Below are positions 1 to 8,912 of a stretch of DNA of 64,000 bases, in pieces. Origin of the DNA: Ulvibacterium sp965248315 (GTDB lineage: Bacteria; Bacteroidota; Bacteroidia; Flavobacteriales; Flavobacteriaceae); assembly GCF_965248315.1 (NCBI RefSeq), contig NZ_CBDFIX010000002.1, forward strand, positions 1,116,001 to 1,180,000. Direction: 5' to 3'. A program made the position numbers and the translations under genes. The notes under the pieces were generated by a model. That model searched no databases. It had not been told where the DNA came from and was given only the letters and a program-made list of their open reading frames with translations. Positions within the stretch are counted from its first letter, which is position 1. The number at the start of each line of letters is the position of its first letter.

Positions 1-767
1 ACTACCTTCTTTAAATAATAATAATAAGCTTCAAGTAAAATCCATGAAAAATGCTAGCTCAAATCGCAACATTTGGTAGCGAATAATATTTTTTGCGCCA
101 AAAACTTTCAGTGTTTACTGGGGTTCCCAAGGTTTTTGGCGCAAAAACCATTTTTCACGAAATTTTGAATTCCATCAACTATCTGAAAATCAATAAACTA
201 AAAATCGTAACATCGCTTTAGCGTGTTACCCTCTTGCTTTACAATCTTCGTCCTGCTGGCAGGACAAAAACTGTAAACACAAAGTGCCTTTCACATCAAT
301 CATATTAAACCAAAACAATTCAAATTTCATTGATACATACTATTTAGAGAAAATCAGACCATTGGAATAATATATAAACCTGTTTAACATTAATTGAAAT
401 CAAAATACAAAAGGAAACAGTATACGGGTATCGAACTATCCCATAAAAGGCGAATTAACGAAACTATTAAAAGAGACTAAGAAAAGGACACATCAATTAT
501 CCGGAAATTTATTTTGCCATACTGTGCCTTTAAATGGCCATTTTAGAAGACCTAGTACTTTGTTTATATTTATTTAAGAACGATGTTTTACCAAAATTCC
601 AAAGTTGTCCACTAGCGGTAATAACATTTGCAAGCATAGATTTTATACCTGTTATTCAGATTGATTTGCACAAGGACCTTTAAATAAAGGAATATTCATA
701 AATTACCATAACAAAATATGGAAACCGGGAATTCTATAACCGTAACAGTCAATTAAAAATCAACATA
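1..767. other. Non-coding stretch upstream of the GH3 gene
   Basis: No convincing coding region is seen on either strand in this AT-rich stretch. It holds a perfect 16-bp inverted repeat (90-105 with 132-147) and a short 7-bp inverted repeat GTCCTGC/GCAGGAC at 250-265, a compact palindrome of the REP type. The rest, including the roughly 400 bases before the GH3 start, presumably carries its promoter, but no confident -33/-7 pair could be picked. Confidence 0.6.
90..147. repeat. Perfect 16-bp inverted repeat, 26-nt loop
   Basis: The arms TTTTTGCGCCAAAAAC (90-105) and GTTTTTGGCGCAAAAA (132-147) are exact reverse complements. The T-rich outer edge on one side and A-rich on the other would allow a bidirectional terminator, but the 26-nt loop is long for that. 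It could equally be a mobile-element end or protein-binding site. No second copy was noticed in the window. Confidence 0.6.
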
Positions 768-2588
768 ATGAACAAAATATTTTTAGTACTAGTTGGACTT
801 TCCATTTTGATGTCTTGCGATAATTCAAAAAAGGAAAAAGTTGTCTTTAGGGATTTAAACAAGAATGACAAATTGGATGTCTATGAAGATTCTACGCGAT
901 CCATTGAAGCACGAATAGATGATTTGCTTTCCCAGATGAGCGTGGAAGAAAAAGCAGGTCTGATGTTCAATGCCATTTCCGGGGTTGGAATGGGCGAAGG
1001 AATCGAAAGGGTCGATTCCCTAATTTCAAAAGTCAACATCAAGCACTTGGACATGCCCGCTATGGCAACGGCAAAACAGATTTTAGAGCATAGCAATAAA
1101 CTACAAAAATTAGCGGAAAATACGCGCTTGGGGATACCTATCACTTTCTATTCCGACCCAAGACACGGAACCCGTCATAATGAGGCGGCAGGCGAAAATC
1201 GATTTCATTCTTGGTGGCCGTCCGAGCTTGGTTTTGGTGCCATTGGGGATGAAGCATTGGTAAAGGAATTTGGGGACATAGAACGGCAAGAGTATTTGGC
1301 ATTGGGTATTCGATTGGCCTTGCACCCCATGGCCGATTTGGCTACCGAACCGCGATGGTTTCGAACCTACACCACCTTCGGAGAGGATGCCGACCTGTCT
1401 GCCAAGCTAACCAAGGCCTATATCCAGGGTTTTCAAGGTGAAGAACTGGGCACTCATAGTATACTTTGCCAAACGAAACATTTTCCCGGCGGGGGTCCAC
1501 AAAAAGATGGCTTGGACTCACATTTCCCATCAGGCAAGGAGCAGGTGTATCCCGGTGGAATGTTCGACTACCACTTAAAGCCATTTACCGAAGGAGCCTT
1601 GCCCGCAGGTACGGCGCAATTGATGCTCTATTATGGGGTACCGGTTGGCATTACCGAAGAGCAAGTGGCTTTCGGCTACAACAAAGAAATCGTAACTGAG
1701 CTGCTGAGGGATTCATTGGGTTTCAAGGGCGTTGTGTGCACCGATTGGGCATTGGTCACCGATAATCCAGCGAAACCGGCGTCCGCTTGGGGCGTGGAAC
1801 ATCTTTCCCCTAAAGAGCGCGTCAAAAAAATTATCGATGCCGGCGTGGATATGTTAGGCGGGGAATCTTGTGCTGAATTGGTAGTGGAACTGGTCAATGA
1901 GGGTAGCATTACGGAAGCCAGGTTGAATGAATCCATTCGTAGGATATTGCATGATAAATTTGTTTTGGGACTTTTCGACAATCCGTATTTAAAAAAGGAA
2001 AATCTCAAGGTTTTTGAAAACGAAACTTTCAAGGAAAAAGGAAAGGAAGCTCAGCGAAAATCATTGGTGCTTTTAAAGAATGAGGCTAACATGCTGCCTC
2101 TATCCCAAAATATCAAAGTATTTCCCAAAGGGATAGATTCACTAGCGTTTAGTGAATACGCTACTATTGTAGAAACCCCTGAAGAAGCTGATGTAATCGT
2201 TCTAAAATTCGGAACGCCATACACTCCAGTAGAAGACCCGAAATTTTTCTTAGAGCGAATCTTTCATCAAGGAAGATTAGACTTTCCAGAAGCTGAAAAA
2301 AAGGGGTTGTTGAAATTGATTAATACTAAACCCACTATTTCCATCTTTACCATGAAACGCCCTGCGGTGATTCCTGATATAGATAAAGCGAGTAAAGCCT
2401 TGATTGTTGACTTTGAGTGTCAAGATGAAATCTTGGCGGAACTGGTTTTCGGAAAATTTAAACCTAAGGGCAAATTACCGATTGAAATTCCTTCGAGCGT
2501 TAAGGCGGTTGAAGAGCAATTGGAAGATGTTCCCCATGATTCAGAGAATCCATTGTATGAATTTGGCTTTGGATTGGAATATCAATAG
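768..2588 (+). CDS. Glycoside hydrolase family 3 lipoprotein (beta-glycosidase)
   Basis: A 606-residue protein with a lipoprotein signal (LSILMSC, Cys17), so probably anchored at the outer membrane or in the periplasm. The N-terminal GH3 barrel is clear: LLSQMSVEEKAGLM near residue 53, the KHFPGGG substrate-binding motif near 238, and GVVCTDW with the likely nucleophile Asp326. A C-terminal alpha/beta sandwich follows (KSLVLLKNEANMLPL). The protein ends without the fibronectin-III tail found in many 750-residue GH3 enzymes. Family members hydrolyse terminal beta-glucosides or beta-xylosides, among others; substrate cannot be read from sequence. It leads a same-strand group with a GH51 arabinofuranosidase 37 nt downstream, which suggests arabinoxylan or arabinan-type side chains (inference). 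Confidence 0.9.
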   Translation: MNKIFLVLVGLSILMSCDNSKKEKVVFRDLNKNDKLDVYEDSTRSIEARIDDLLSQMSVEEKAGLMFNAISGVGMGEGIERVDSLISKVNIKHLDMPAMATAKQILEHSNKLQKLAENTRLGIPITFYSDPRHGTRHNEAAGENRFHSWWPSELGFGAIGDEALVKEFGDIERQEYLALGIRLALHPMADLATEPRWFRTYTTFGEDADLSAKLTKAYIQGFQGEELGTHSILCQTKHFPGGGPQKDGLDSHFPSGKEQVYPGGMFDYHLKPFTEGALPAGTAQLMLYYGVPVGITEEQVAFGYNKEIVTELLRDSLGFKGVVCTDWALVTDNPAKPASAWGVEHLSPKERVKKIIDAGVDMLGGESCAELVVELVNEGSITEARLNESIRRILHDKFVLGLFDNPYLKKENLKVFENETFKEKGKEAQRKSLVLLKNEANMLPLSQNIKVFPKGIDSLAFSEYATIVETPEEADVIVLKFGTPYTPVEDPKFFLERIFHQGRLDFPEAEKKGLLKLINTKPTISIFTMKRPAVIPDIDKASKALIVDFECQDEILAELVFGKFKPKGKLPIEIPSSVKAVEEQLEDVPHDSENPLYEFGFGLEYQ

Positions 2589-2625
2589 AACAAAAGCTGA
2601 CTGTAGCAATGACTAAAGCGCAAAA

Positions 2626-4158
2626 ATGAAAAAAGGAATTTTACCCATCTGCATCTTCTTGGTAACAAGTCTTTTCGCTCAAAACAGGCTCGCATTGAAA
2701 CCGGATACAGCAAACGTAAAGATCAATAAGGAGATTTACGGTCACTTTTCCGAACATTTGGGTACATGCATTTACGAAGGTATCTATGTTGGCGAAGACT
2801 CGGACATACCCAATATTGATGGGTTTCGAAAAGACGTAGTAGAAGCTTTTAAGGAATTGAAAGTCCCTGTATTACGGTGGCCTGGAGGTTGTTTTGCAGA
2901 CACCTACCACTGGAAAGATGGCATAGGACCTAAAGAAGACCGGCCCTCAATCGTAAATGTGTTCTGGGGAGGTGTAACCGAGGATAACAGTTTTGGCACC
3001 CATGAATTTTTAAACTTTTGCGAACTGATAGGTACCGAGCCCTATCTGAGTATCAATGTCGGCACGGGTACCGTTCAGGAAGCTGTTGAATGGGTTGAAT
3101 ATGTAACATCGAACAATAAAAGCCCGATGACAGATCTCCGTAAGAAAAATGGACGTGAAGAACCTTGGGATGTCAAGTTCTGGGGTATCGGCAACGAAAA
3201 TTGGGGGTGTGGTGGCGATATGGCCCCCGATTACTACGCCAATATTTTCAGAAATTACTCCTCTTATATACGGGGCGAGGATTTTCAAAAAGTAATCTGT
3301 GGCCCTTCCGGGGACGATACCCATTGGACCGAAACGATTCTTTCAGGATTAAAGGGCAAAAACCATCTGGCCCAAGGCGTTTCACTACATTATTACACCC
3401 TGCCGACCGGAGATTGGGACAACAAAGGTTCATCCACCGACTTTGGGGAAGACATGTGGTTTGCAACATTGCATAATACCATGAAGATCAAAAGTTACAT
3501 CGAACAACATTTGGAGGTAATGGACAAATATGACCCTGAAGGAAAAATAAAGCTGATCGTCGACGAGTGGGGAACTTGGTATGATAAATTACCGGGCACC
3601 AAAGACGGGTTTCTGCAACAGCAGAATACGCTTCGTGATGCATTTGTGGCGGGTATCAACCTGAATATTTTCAACAATGATGCCAACCGAATCAGTATGG
3701 CCAATATTGCGCAAATCGTAAACGTTCTACAATCGGTCGTTCTGACCAAAGCTTCCGAAATGGTCAAAACCCCGACCTACCATGTCTTTAAAATGTACAA
3801 TGTACATCAAGATGCCAAGCTCATTCCCATAGACTTTAAAACTGAGAACTATGAGCACGGAGGTAAATCAATTCCGGCTTTGACGGCATCCGCTTCAGAG
3901 AAAGATGGCGTAACAAGCATAACCATTACCAATGCGAATCCGAAAAAGGTAATCAATTTGGACCTCCAATTAGGCGAGCGTTATAAATCGGCTAAAGGGG
4001 AAATAGTCTCGGGCAAAGAAATTACCGATTATAACGACTTCGGCAAAGCCGAGAAAGTCTTTATTTCGGATTTCAAGGTTGGAAAAATAAAAAATGAAGC
4101 TTTGAAAATCGAAGTTCCGGCGCATTCGGTAATTTTACTGCAGTTGCAAAAAATATAG
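2626..4158 (+). CDS. abfA: GH51 alpha-L-arabinofuranosidase
   Basis: This 510-residue protein has a cleavable signal peptide (first ~19 residues, ending FAQ). Family GH51 hallmarks are visible in order: EIYGHFSEHLG near residue 37, VLRWPGGCFADTYHW near 82, GIGNENWGCGG with the acid/base Glu191, and LIVDEWGTWYD with the nucleophile Glu314, followed by the beta-sandwich domain. The enzyme removes terminal alpha-L-arabinofuranosyl units from arabinan, arabinoxylan or arabinogalactan. Export puts it in the periplasm or outside, unlike many intracellular GH51 enzymes. Length is normal for the family. The gene lies between the GH3 gene (37 nt) and the DUF1593-like genes (25 nt), consistent with one operon. 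Confidence 0.93.
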   Translation: MKKGILPICIFLVTSLFAQNRLALKPDTANVKINKEIYGHFSEHLGTCIYEGIYVGEDSDIPNIDGFRKDVVEAFKELKVPVLRWPGGCFADTYHWKDGIGPKEDRPSIVNVFWGGVTEDNSFGTHEFLNFCELIGTEPYLSINVGTGTVQEAVEWVEYVTSNNKSPMTDLRKKNGREEPWDVKFWGIGNENWGCGGDMAPDYYANIFRNYSSYIRGEDFQKVICGPSGDDTHWTETILSGLKGKNHLAQGVSLHYYTLPTGDWDNKGSSTDFGEDMWFATLHNTMKIKSYIEQHLEVMDKYDPEGKIKLIVDEWGTWYDKLPGTKDGFLQQQNTLRDAFVAGINLNIFNNDANRISMANIAQIVNVLQSVVLTKASEMVKTPTYHVFKMYNVHQDAKLIPIDFKTENYEHGGKSIPALTASASEKDGVTSITITNANPKKVINLDLQLGERYKSAKGEIVSGKEITDYNDFGKAEKVFISDFKVGKIKNEALKIEVPAHSVILLQLQKI

Positions 4159-4183
4159 TTTAATTTTAAGAATTTGACATATT

Positions 4184-5632
4184 ATGAAACCCTTTTTATC
4201 CCAAGGAAAAATAATATTTTGTTCACTTTTTCTAACGGCTATTTCATTCCAATCCGTTCAAGGGCAATCCGTTGAAAGACACAGAGTAATTATTCTCACG
4301 GATATTGAAGCAGACCCGGATGATACCCAGTCGCTGGTCAGATTGTTATTGTATTCCAACCAGATTGACATTAAAGGGTTGGTCGCCACTACCTCTTGTT
4401 GGCTTCAATCGAAGGTAAACCCAGAATCTATAAAGAGGGTTATAAAGGCCTATGGTAAAGTTCAACCAAATTTGTTGAAACACGAAAATGGATTCCTGGA
4501 AGAAGGGGAGTTGTTAGATTTTGTAAAAAGTGGATTGCCTAAGTATGGAATGACTGGAGTTGGTGACAGTATGGATTCCGAGGGTTCGGACTGGATTATA
4601 AAAGTGTTGGAAGAGGATGATGAAAGACCATTGTGGATATCTGTTTGGGGAGGTGTAAACACATTGGCTCAATCCCTGCACAAAATAAAAAACACGAAAA
4701 GCAAGAAAGAAGCGGCAAGATTGATATCAAAATTGAGGGTCTATACCATTTCCGACCAAGATGATAGCGGCACTTGGATACGAAATAGTTTTCCTGATCT
4801 TTTTTACATCGTGAGTCCGGGAGATTATTATGGCACGGCAACTTGGACAGGAATCAACAGTTATATCAAAGGAATTGATAACACTACCATTAGTAATAGC
4901 TGGATTGCCCAAAACATTCAACAAGATCATGGTTCTTTGGGTGCAGAGTACCCTGATGTTGCATGGGGAGTGGAGGGCGACACACCTGCTTTTTTGTCAT
5001 TGATACCCAATGGCCTCAATGAACCGGAACATCCTGAATGGGGTGCATGGGGTGGTCGTTATGCCCTCTATAAACCCGACTTTTCAAAAGCCAAAAAAGG
5101 GGGCTCCATAGTAACACTAGAGCCGGAAACAAGAGCAATTTGGACCAATACCGATGACAACTATACACCCTACGTGACCAAAGAATATGGTCGTACAATG
5201 AAAAGGGATACCATTTCATTCAAAAGCAACAAAACCACTTTATGGCGTTGGAGAGATGATTTTCAAAACGATTTTGCAGCCCGTATGGATTGGTGTACAA
5301 TGTCGTTTGAAGAAGCTAACCATCCACCAGTTCCAGGGTTGACCCATCACGAAAAGTTAACAGTAAAGTCGGGCGAAGCCATTAGCTTGGATGCTTTTAA
5401 GTCTACCGATCCTGACGGTGATAATCTAAGTTATTTGTGGTTTCATTATCCAGAGGAAAGCTCATATAAAAAGGTGGTGAATTTAGGAGCGGAGAATGTT
5501 CACATAGTACACTTTAAGGCCCCGGAAGTTGAAAAAAAAGAAACGATTCATATCATTTTAAAACTGTCCGACAAAGGCACACCTTCCCTTTCAAGATATA
5601 AACGAGTAATCATTACTGTAGTACCAAAATAA
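4184..5632 (+). CDS. Sde182-like protein with nucleoside-hydrolase-like fold (DUF1593)
   Basis: An exported 482-residue protein (signal peptide ending VQG). The N-terminal domain begins RVIILTDIEADPDDTQSLVRLL, the acidic cluster typical of the nucleoside-hydrolase-like DUF1593/Sde182 family, with WISVWGGVNTLAQSL near residue 150 as a second conserved block. The C-terminal part (about residue 385 on, SGEAISLDAFKSTDPDGDNLSYLW) looks like the Sde182 C-terminal beta domain. Sde182 proteins were named for a cellulose-binding protein; their activity is not something the sequence settles, though the DxDxDD-type cluster suggests a metal-dependent glycoside or N-glycoside hydrolase. It follows the GH51 gene closely and precedes a paralogue. 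Confidence 0.8.
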   Translation: MKPFLSQGKIIFCSLFLTAISFQSVQGQSVERHRVIILTDIEADPDDTQSLVRLLLYSNQIDIKGLVATTSCWLQSKVNPESIKRVIKAYGKVQPNLLKHENGFLEEGELLDFVKSGLPKYGMTGVGDSMDSEGSDWIIKVLEEDDERPLWISVWGGVNTLAQSLHKIKNTKSKKEAARLISKLRVYTISDQDDSGTWIRNSFPDLFYIVSPGDYYGTATWTGINSYIKGIDNTTISNSWIAQNIQQDHGSLGAEYPDVAWGVEGDTPAFLSLIPNGLNEPEHPEWGAWGGRYALYKPDFSKAKKGGSIVTLEPETRAIWTNTDDNYTPYVTKEYGRTMKRDTISFKSNKTTLWRWRDDFQNDFAARMDWCTMSFEEANHPPVPGLTHHEKLTVKSGEAISLDAFKSTDPDGDNLSYLWFHYPEESSYKKVVNLGAENVHIVHFKAPEVEKKETIHIILKLSDKGTPSLSRYKRVIITVVPK

Positions 5633-5689
5633 CTGGTACGGGCGAATTGACAATTACCGTCCGACGTTTGAACATCAAACAAAGCGATT

Positions 5690-6985
5690 ATGAACAAATT
5701 GACTTTTGTCCTTTCCTGCTTAACTATTATTAGCTGCGCCCCAAAAAAAGAAAAGCAAAAGACCGTCAAGCCTCGAATTCTCATCAGTACCGATATAGGT
5801 GGAACCGACCCTGATGATAATCAATCTATGATTCATTTTTTGATGTATAGCGACCAATTTGATACGGAAGGTTTGGTTTCTTCGCCCTCTTATGGCTTTG
5901 GCACTAAACAGGATATTCTAGAAACGATCGCATTATATGAAAAAGATTTATCAAAATTAAAAAAGTATAGTGATGAATTTCCATCCGCCGATTCGTTACG
6001 ATTTGTAACCAAACAAGGAAGAAAAGGTGCCGCCCCCTATGTAGGTTATGCAACTTCCACCGAAGGTTCTGATTGGATCATTAAATGTGCAAAAGAGGAA
6101 AGTGAACGAGTGCTTTGGGTATTGGTATGGGGAGGACTTGAAGATTTGGCCCAGGCATTGCACGACGCGCCTGAAATCGCAAGCGCAATAAAAGTATATT
6201 GGATCGGTGGGCCAAATAAAAAATGGAGTACCAATAGCTACATGTACATCGTGGAGCATTTTCCAAATCTTTGGTTCATTGAAGCAAACGCAACATATAG
6301 AGGTTTTTTCTCGAAGAGCAATGTACCTGACAGTTTGTTAAATGAAAACTATTACGACAACTACATTCAAGAGTCCGGGCATTTGGGAGAAAGTTTTAAG
6401 GAGTATTACGATGGAAATATAAAAATGGGAGATACCCCATCATTGCTCTATGTGATGAACGGCGAGCCTGATAATCCACTTGACGATAGTTGGGGCGGTA
6501 GTTTTGAAAAATTCAGCCATAGCCCTAGGTTTATCTTTGACCGTTATACCACAGTTGCCGATACGGTTTCAGTGTATTCCATTGTCGAATACCACTTCGA
6601 TGGACCTGAACTTAATATCCCAAAAGATTCAACTTGTTTTACAATGACGGTACATGCAGGAGTTGGCGAACAAGAATGGCCAGGATTTTATCTGGGCGAT
6701 GGTAAATATGGAATACGATATGCTCCAAAAGCGTCCGAAACCTTAACCTACGAGATTACTTCAAAAATTCCAGGTTTTCCTGAGCAGAAAGGTCAATTGG
6801 TTGTAAACAACGATTGGCCCGGAGCACCTTCAAAGAGTTATTACGAACTAGGTACGAATTGGTATTCAGATTCTTCCGATCCAGAATTGTTCGATAATGA
6901 ATGGCAAGGTGCCAAAACAGTATTAAAGTGGCGTAGTGATGTTTTGTTTGATTGGGCGAAGCGCTGGGCTTGGCTCCAAGAGTAA
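5690..6985 (+). CDS. Second Sde182/DUF1593-like protein, lipoprotein form
   Basis: A 431-residue paralogue of the preceding gene product, with a lipobox (LTIISCAPKK) instead of a cleavable signal peptide. The family core is kept: RILISTDIGGTDPDDNQSMIHFL near residue 29 and WVLVWGGLEDLAQALHDAPE near residue 141. The C-terminal domain is diverged relative to its neighbour. One soluble-exported and one lipid-anchored version side by side behind GH3 and GH51 suggests they act on successive products of the same glycan (inference). It is the last gene of the plus-strand group; the next gene is on the opposite strand about 185 nt away. Confidence 0.78.
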   Translation: MNKLTFVLSCLTIISCAPKKEKQKTVKPRILISTDIGGTDPDDNQSMIHFLMYSDQFDTEGLVSSPSYGFGTKQDILETIALYEKDLSKLKKYSDEFPSADSLRFVTKQGRKGAAPYVGYATSTEGSDWIIKCAKEESERVLWVLVWGGLEDLAQALHDAPEIASAIKVYWIGGPNKKWSTNSYMYIVEHFPNLWFIEANATYRGFFSKSNVPDSLLNENYYDNYIQESGHLGESFKEYYDGNIKMGDTPSLLYVMNGEPDNPLDDSWGGSFEKFSHSPRFIFDRYTTVADTVSVYSIVEYHFDGPELNIPKDSTCFTMTVHAGVGEQEWPGFYLGDGKYGIRYAPKASETLTYEITSKIPGFPEQKGQLVVNNDWPGAPSKSYYELGTNWYSDSSDPELFDNEWQGAKTVLKWRSDVLFDWAKRWAWLQE

Positions 6986-7170
6986 TGATAGACTTATGAT
7001 TATGGTTTGCTAAGGATTGCCCAACAGTTCTAAAAAACGCAGATTATCTACCGTTAAAATTATAATTTTTGCAAAGTACCTTAAATCGAACGTTTTATGG
7101 AGCCTTAAAAATTAGATATTAATTCTTTTTACGAGCTGTTCGATATTTAGAAGAAAGGTTTATAATCAAA

Positions 7171-8397
7171 TCATAAGGAGTTCAATTCTAACTGATAGGA
7201 ATCAAGTATGTTGCTTGGTAAGGACTTAAGGTAAATTTGTGTAGTACTTAATTTATTGTGACCCATCATAGCGGAAATTGCCTCTAAAGGAACTTTTTTG
7301 AACATAGCATGTGTTGCAAAACTATGTCTGGATACGTAGGAGGTCAAACGTTCTTCAATACCACACTTTTTAGCTATTTCTTTCAGCCCAATATTATATC
7401 TTCTTAGTTCCCATTGAGCATCTTTGTACTGTAGCTCTATAGTGTCTCTATAGATTATAGGTAATAAAAAACCAGATGGATTGGGATGATTCATATAGTA
7501 TTGAATTATGGGTTTAATCTGATTTGTAATAATTATATCATAGCGCTTTCCTGTTTTCCGTCTTTGAAATTTGACGCGACCATCGATAAAATTATCTCTT
7601 CTCAAAAAAGCCATATCAATAAAGGACATGCCTAACATGAGGTAGGAGAGGATAAAATAATTTCGATAGTGAAAATGATTTGAACCTACCTCGGTTTTCA
7701 TTTCCAATATTTTCTTTATACTCTCAATTTTAATTGCTCTTTTTTCTGTAGGCTTTGTTTTAATGGTATAGTATTCAAAAGGATATAGAGATTCATCAAC
7801 CATGCCTTCCTTGATGCTCTTGTTGTAAATTGCCTTTATTGTCCTCATGTAAGATGCTATTCCATTAACGGAATTACCCGGTTTTGATAAATGGTGTCTT
7901 TCAAACCGTTTTAAGAATTCAATGTTGAGCTCATTGAATTTTAGATCCCTGTTGTTTGTAAATCCTTTTAGTCTGCCAATGATTCCCGAGTAATTTCTGG
8001 AAGTTCCAATTCGTTTTTCTTTTTTAAGCTCTTCAGCCTTTTTAAGACCAAATTCATAGAAGGAATTGAATCGCTTTCGGTTAACTATTTTATCTGCAAT
8101 ATCTTTGGCAGTAAGTCTATCTAGTTGGTCATTATCGGCCAGTTTATTGATAACCTCCTGCGCCTTAACTTGTTTTTTTAATAGAAGAGTATTCAATAGG
8201 TGAACTGAGTCAACATCTGGAAAATTTCTTTTTATTTTACATCTGTGATGATCCCAGTATTCCTCTGGCACATAATGGCCTGTTTTTATCGAAGTAGTTT
8301 TTCTAAAATGGGTCAACCTCAAAATGATGGGGAAACATCCATTTTGGGTCATTCTACGGGTGTCCAAACTTAGTTTTATACTCGTGTTCATGAACAT
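7171..8397 (-). CDS. Tyrosine recombinase / integrase of Bacteroidota phage-int-SAM type
   Basis: A 408-residue site-specific integrase: N-terminal arm-binding region, SAM-like core-binding domain (about residues 110-200), and a catalytic domain ending SRHSFATH (Arg357), MMGH (His380) and Tyr389 in TTQIYL. The usual box-I arginine next to GMSFIDM is replaced by Leu255, and Tyr354 stands where the HxxR histidine would be; the latter is common in this subfamily, the former may mean reduced activity or simply another alignment. It lies 140 nt from a 3'-half tRNA-Asn, the normal position of an integrase beside its att site. The element it belonged to probably extends left, possibly including the arabinose cluster (inference). 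Confidence 0.85.
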   Translation of the reverse strand: MFMNTSIKLSLDTRRMTQNGCFPIILRLTHFRKTTSIKTGHYVPEEYWDHHRCKIKRNFPDVDSVHLLNTLLLKKQVKAQEVINKLADNDQLDRLTAKDIADKIVNRKRFNSFYEFGLKKAEELKKEKRIGTSRNYSGIIGRLKGFTNNRDLKFNELNIEFLKRFERHHLSKPGNSVNGIASYMRTIKAIYNKSIKEGMVDESLYPFEYYTIKTKPTEKRAIKIESIKKILEMKTEVGSNHFHYRNYFILSYLMLGMSFIDMAFLRRDNFIDGRVKFQRRKTGKRYDIIITNQIKPIIQYYMNHPNPSGFLLPIIYRDTIELQYKDAQWELRRYNIGLKEIAKKCGIEERLTSYVSRHSFATHAMFKKVPLEAISAMMGHNKLSTTQIYLKSLPSNILDSYQLELNSL

Positions 8398-8538
8398 AAG
8401 TTATAAAAAAATTTGCACGCAATTTGCACGCAAAAAGTTGGTTTCAATTGACTTTGTTTGACAACAAAAATTATTAAAACACTGACATTCAATAAAATAT
8501 GTGATTTTTAAAATTTGCTTGTACCCCATTCGCCAACG

Positions 8539-8580
8539 CTGTTAATCAGAGGGTCCTTGGTTCGAGCCCAAGAGGGGGAG
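8539..8580 (+). pseudogene. 3' half of a tRNA-Asn gene (probable att scar)
   Basis: The bases read as anticodon loop CTGTTAATC (anticodon GTT), anticodon 3' strand TCAGA, variable loop, a full T arm (CTTGG TTCGAGC CCAAG) and acceptor 3' strand AGGGGGA plus discriminator G. The 5' half (acceptor 5' strand, D arm) is missing: upstream bases do not pair with the acceptor. A 3'-half tRNA next to an integrase gene is the standard trace of integration into a tRNA gene. The complete tRNA-Asn should lie at the other end of the element, outside the window. Confidence 0.8.
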
Positions 8581-8581
8581 C

Positions 8582-8623
8582 AAAAAAGAAAGAGCTGCAC
8601 AAGAGTGTGGCTCTTTCTTTTTT
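8582..8623 (+). terminator. Terminator hairpin behind the tRNA-Asn fragment
   Basis: AAAGAAAGAGC (8585-8595) pairs with GCTCTTTCTTT (8610-8620) and is followed by further T residues. It directly follows the tRNA 3' end, as a native tRNA terminator would. A close relative of this hairpin recurs at 11087-11138. Confidence 0.75.
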
Positions 8624-8665
8624 ACCATTTTCGGCGAGAAGTTTATCCTGAGCGTAGCCGAAGGG

Positions 8666-8725
8666 AGCCCAAGAGGGGGAGCAGAAACAGAGAAAACCTT
8701 GTTTAAGAAAGACAAGGTTTTTTTT
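8666..8725 (+). repeat. Second tRNA 3'-end copy followed by its own terminator
   Basis: AGCCCAAGAGGGGGAGC at 8666-8682 repeats the T-stem/acceptor end of the tRNA-Asn fragment, then a different hairpin follows: AAAACCTTGT (8693-8702) with ACAAGGTTTT (8712-8721) and a T run. Just before it stands the widespread flavobacterial dispersed motif around TTATCCTGAGCGTAG (8643-8657). It looks like a shorter scar of another integration event. Confidence 0.55.
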
Positions 8726-8797
8726 ATACCATAAAGTTTATGGGCGAGAAGCCCGCCTAACTTTTCGGGCAGGTTTATCCTTAGCGTAGTCGAGGCT

Positions 8798-8869
8798 AGT
8801 CCAAGAGGGGGGGTAAAACGGAACCAAAGCCATACCGCTTCCAAGCGGCCTTCCCATTAAGGAAGGGCC
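8798..8869 (+). repeat. Third, degenerate tRNA 3'-end copy with hairpin
   Basis: AGTCCAAGAGGGGGGG at 8798-8813 is a degenerate form of the same tRNA end, again preceded by a TTTATCCTTAGCGTAGTCG-type motif and followed by a hairpin GGCCTTCC (8847-8854)/GGAAGGGCC (8861-8869). The hairpin also lies beyond the 3' end of the hydrolase gene on the minus strand. Confidence 0.45.
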
Positions 8870-8912
8870 ATTTTCATTTCAGTATTTTTCTCACGTGACT
8901 CTAAGCCATGAT

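Noticed and set aside
8515..8706. Small frames across the tRNA-Asn fragment on both strands
   Set aside because: They run through tRNA and terminator sequence and have no coding character.
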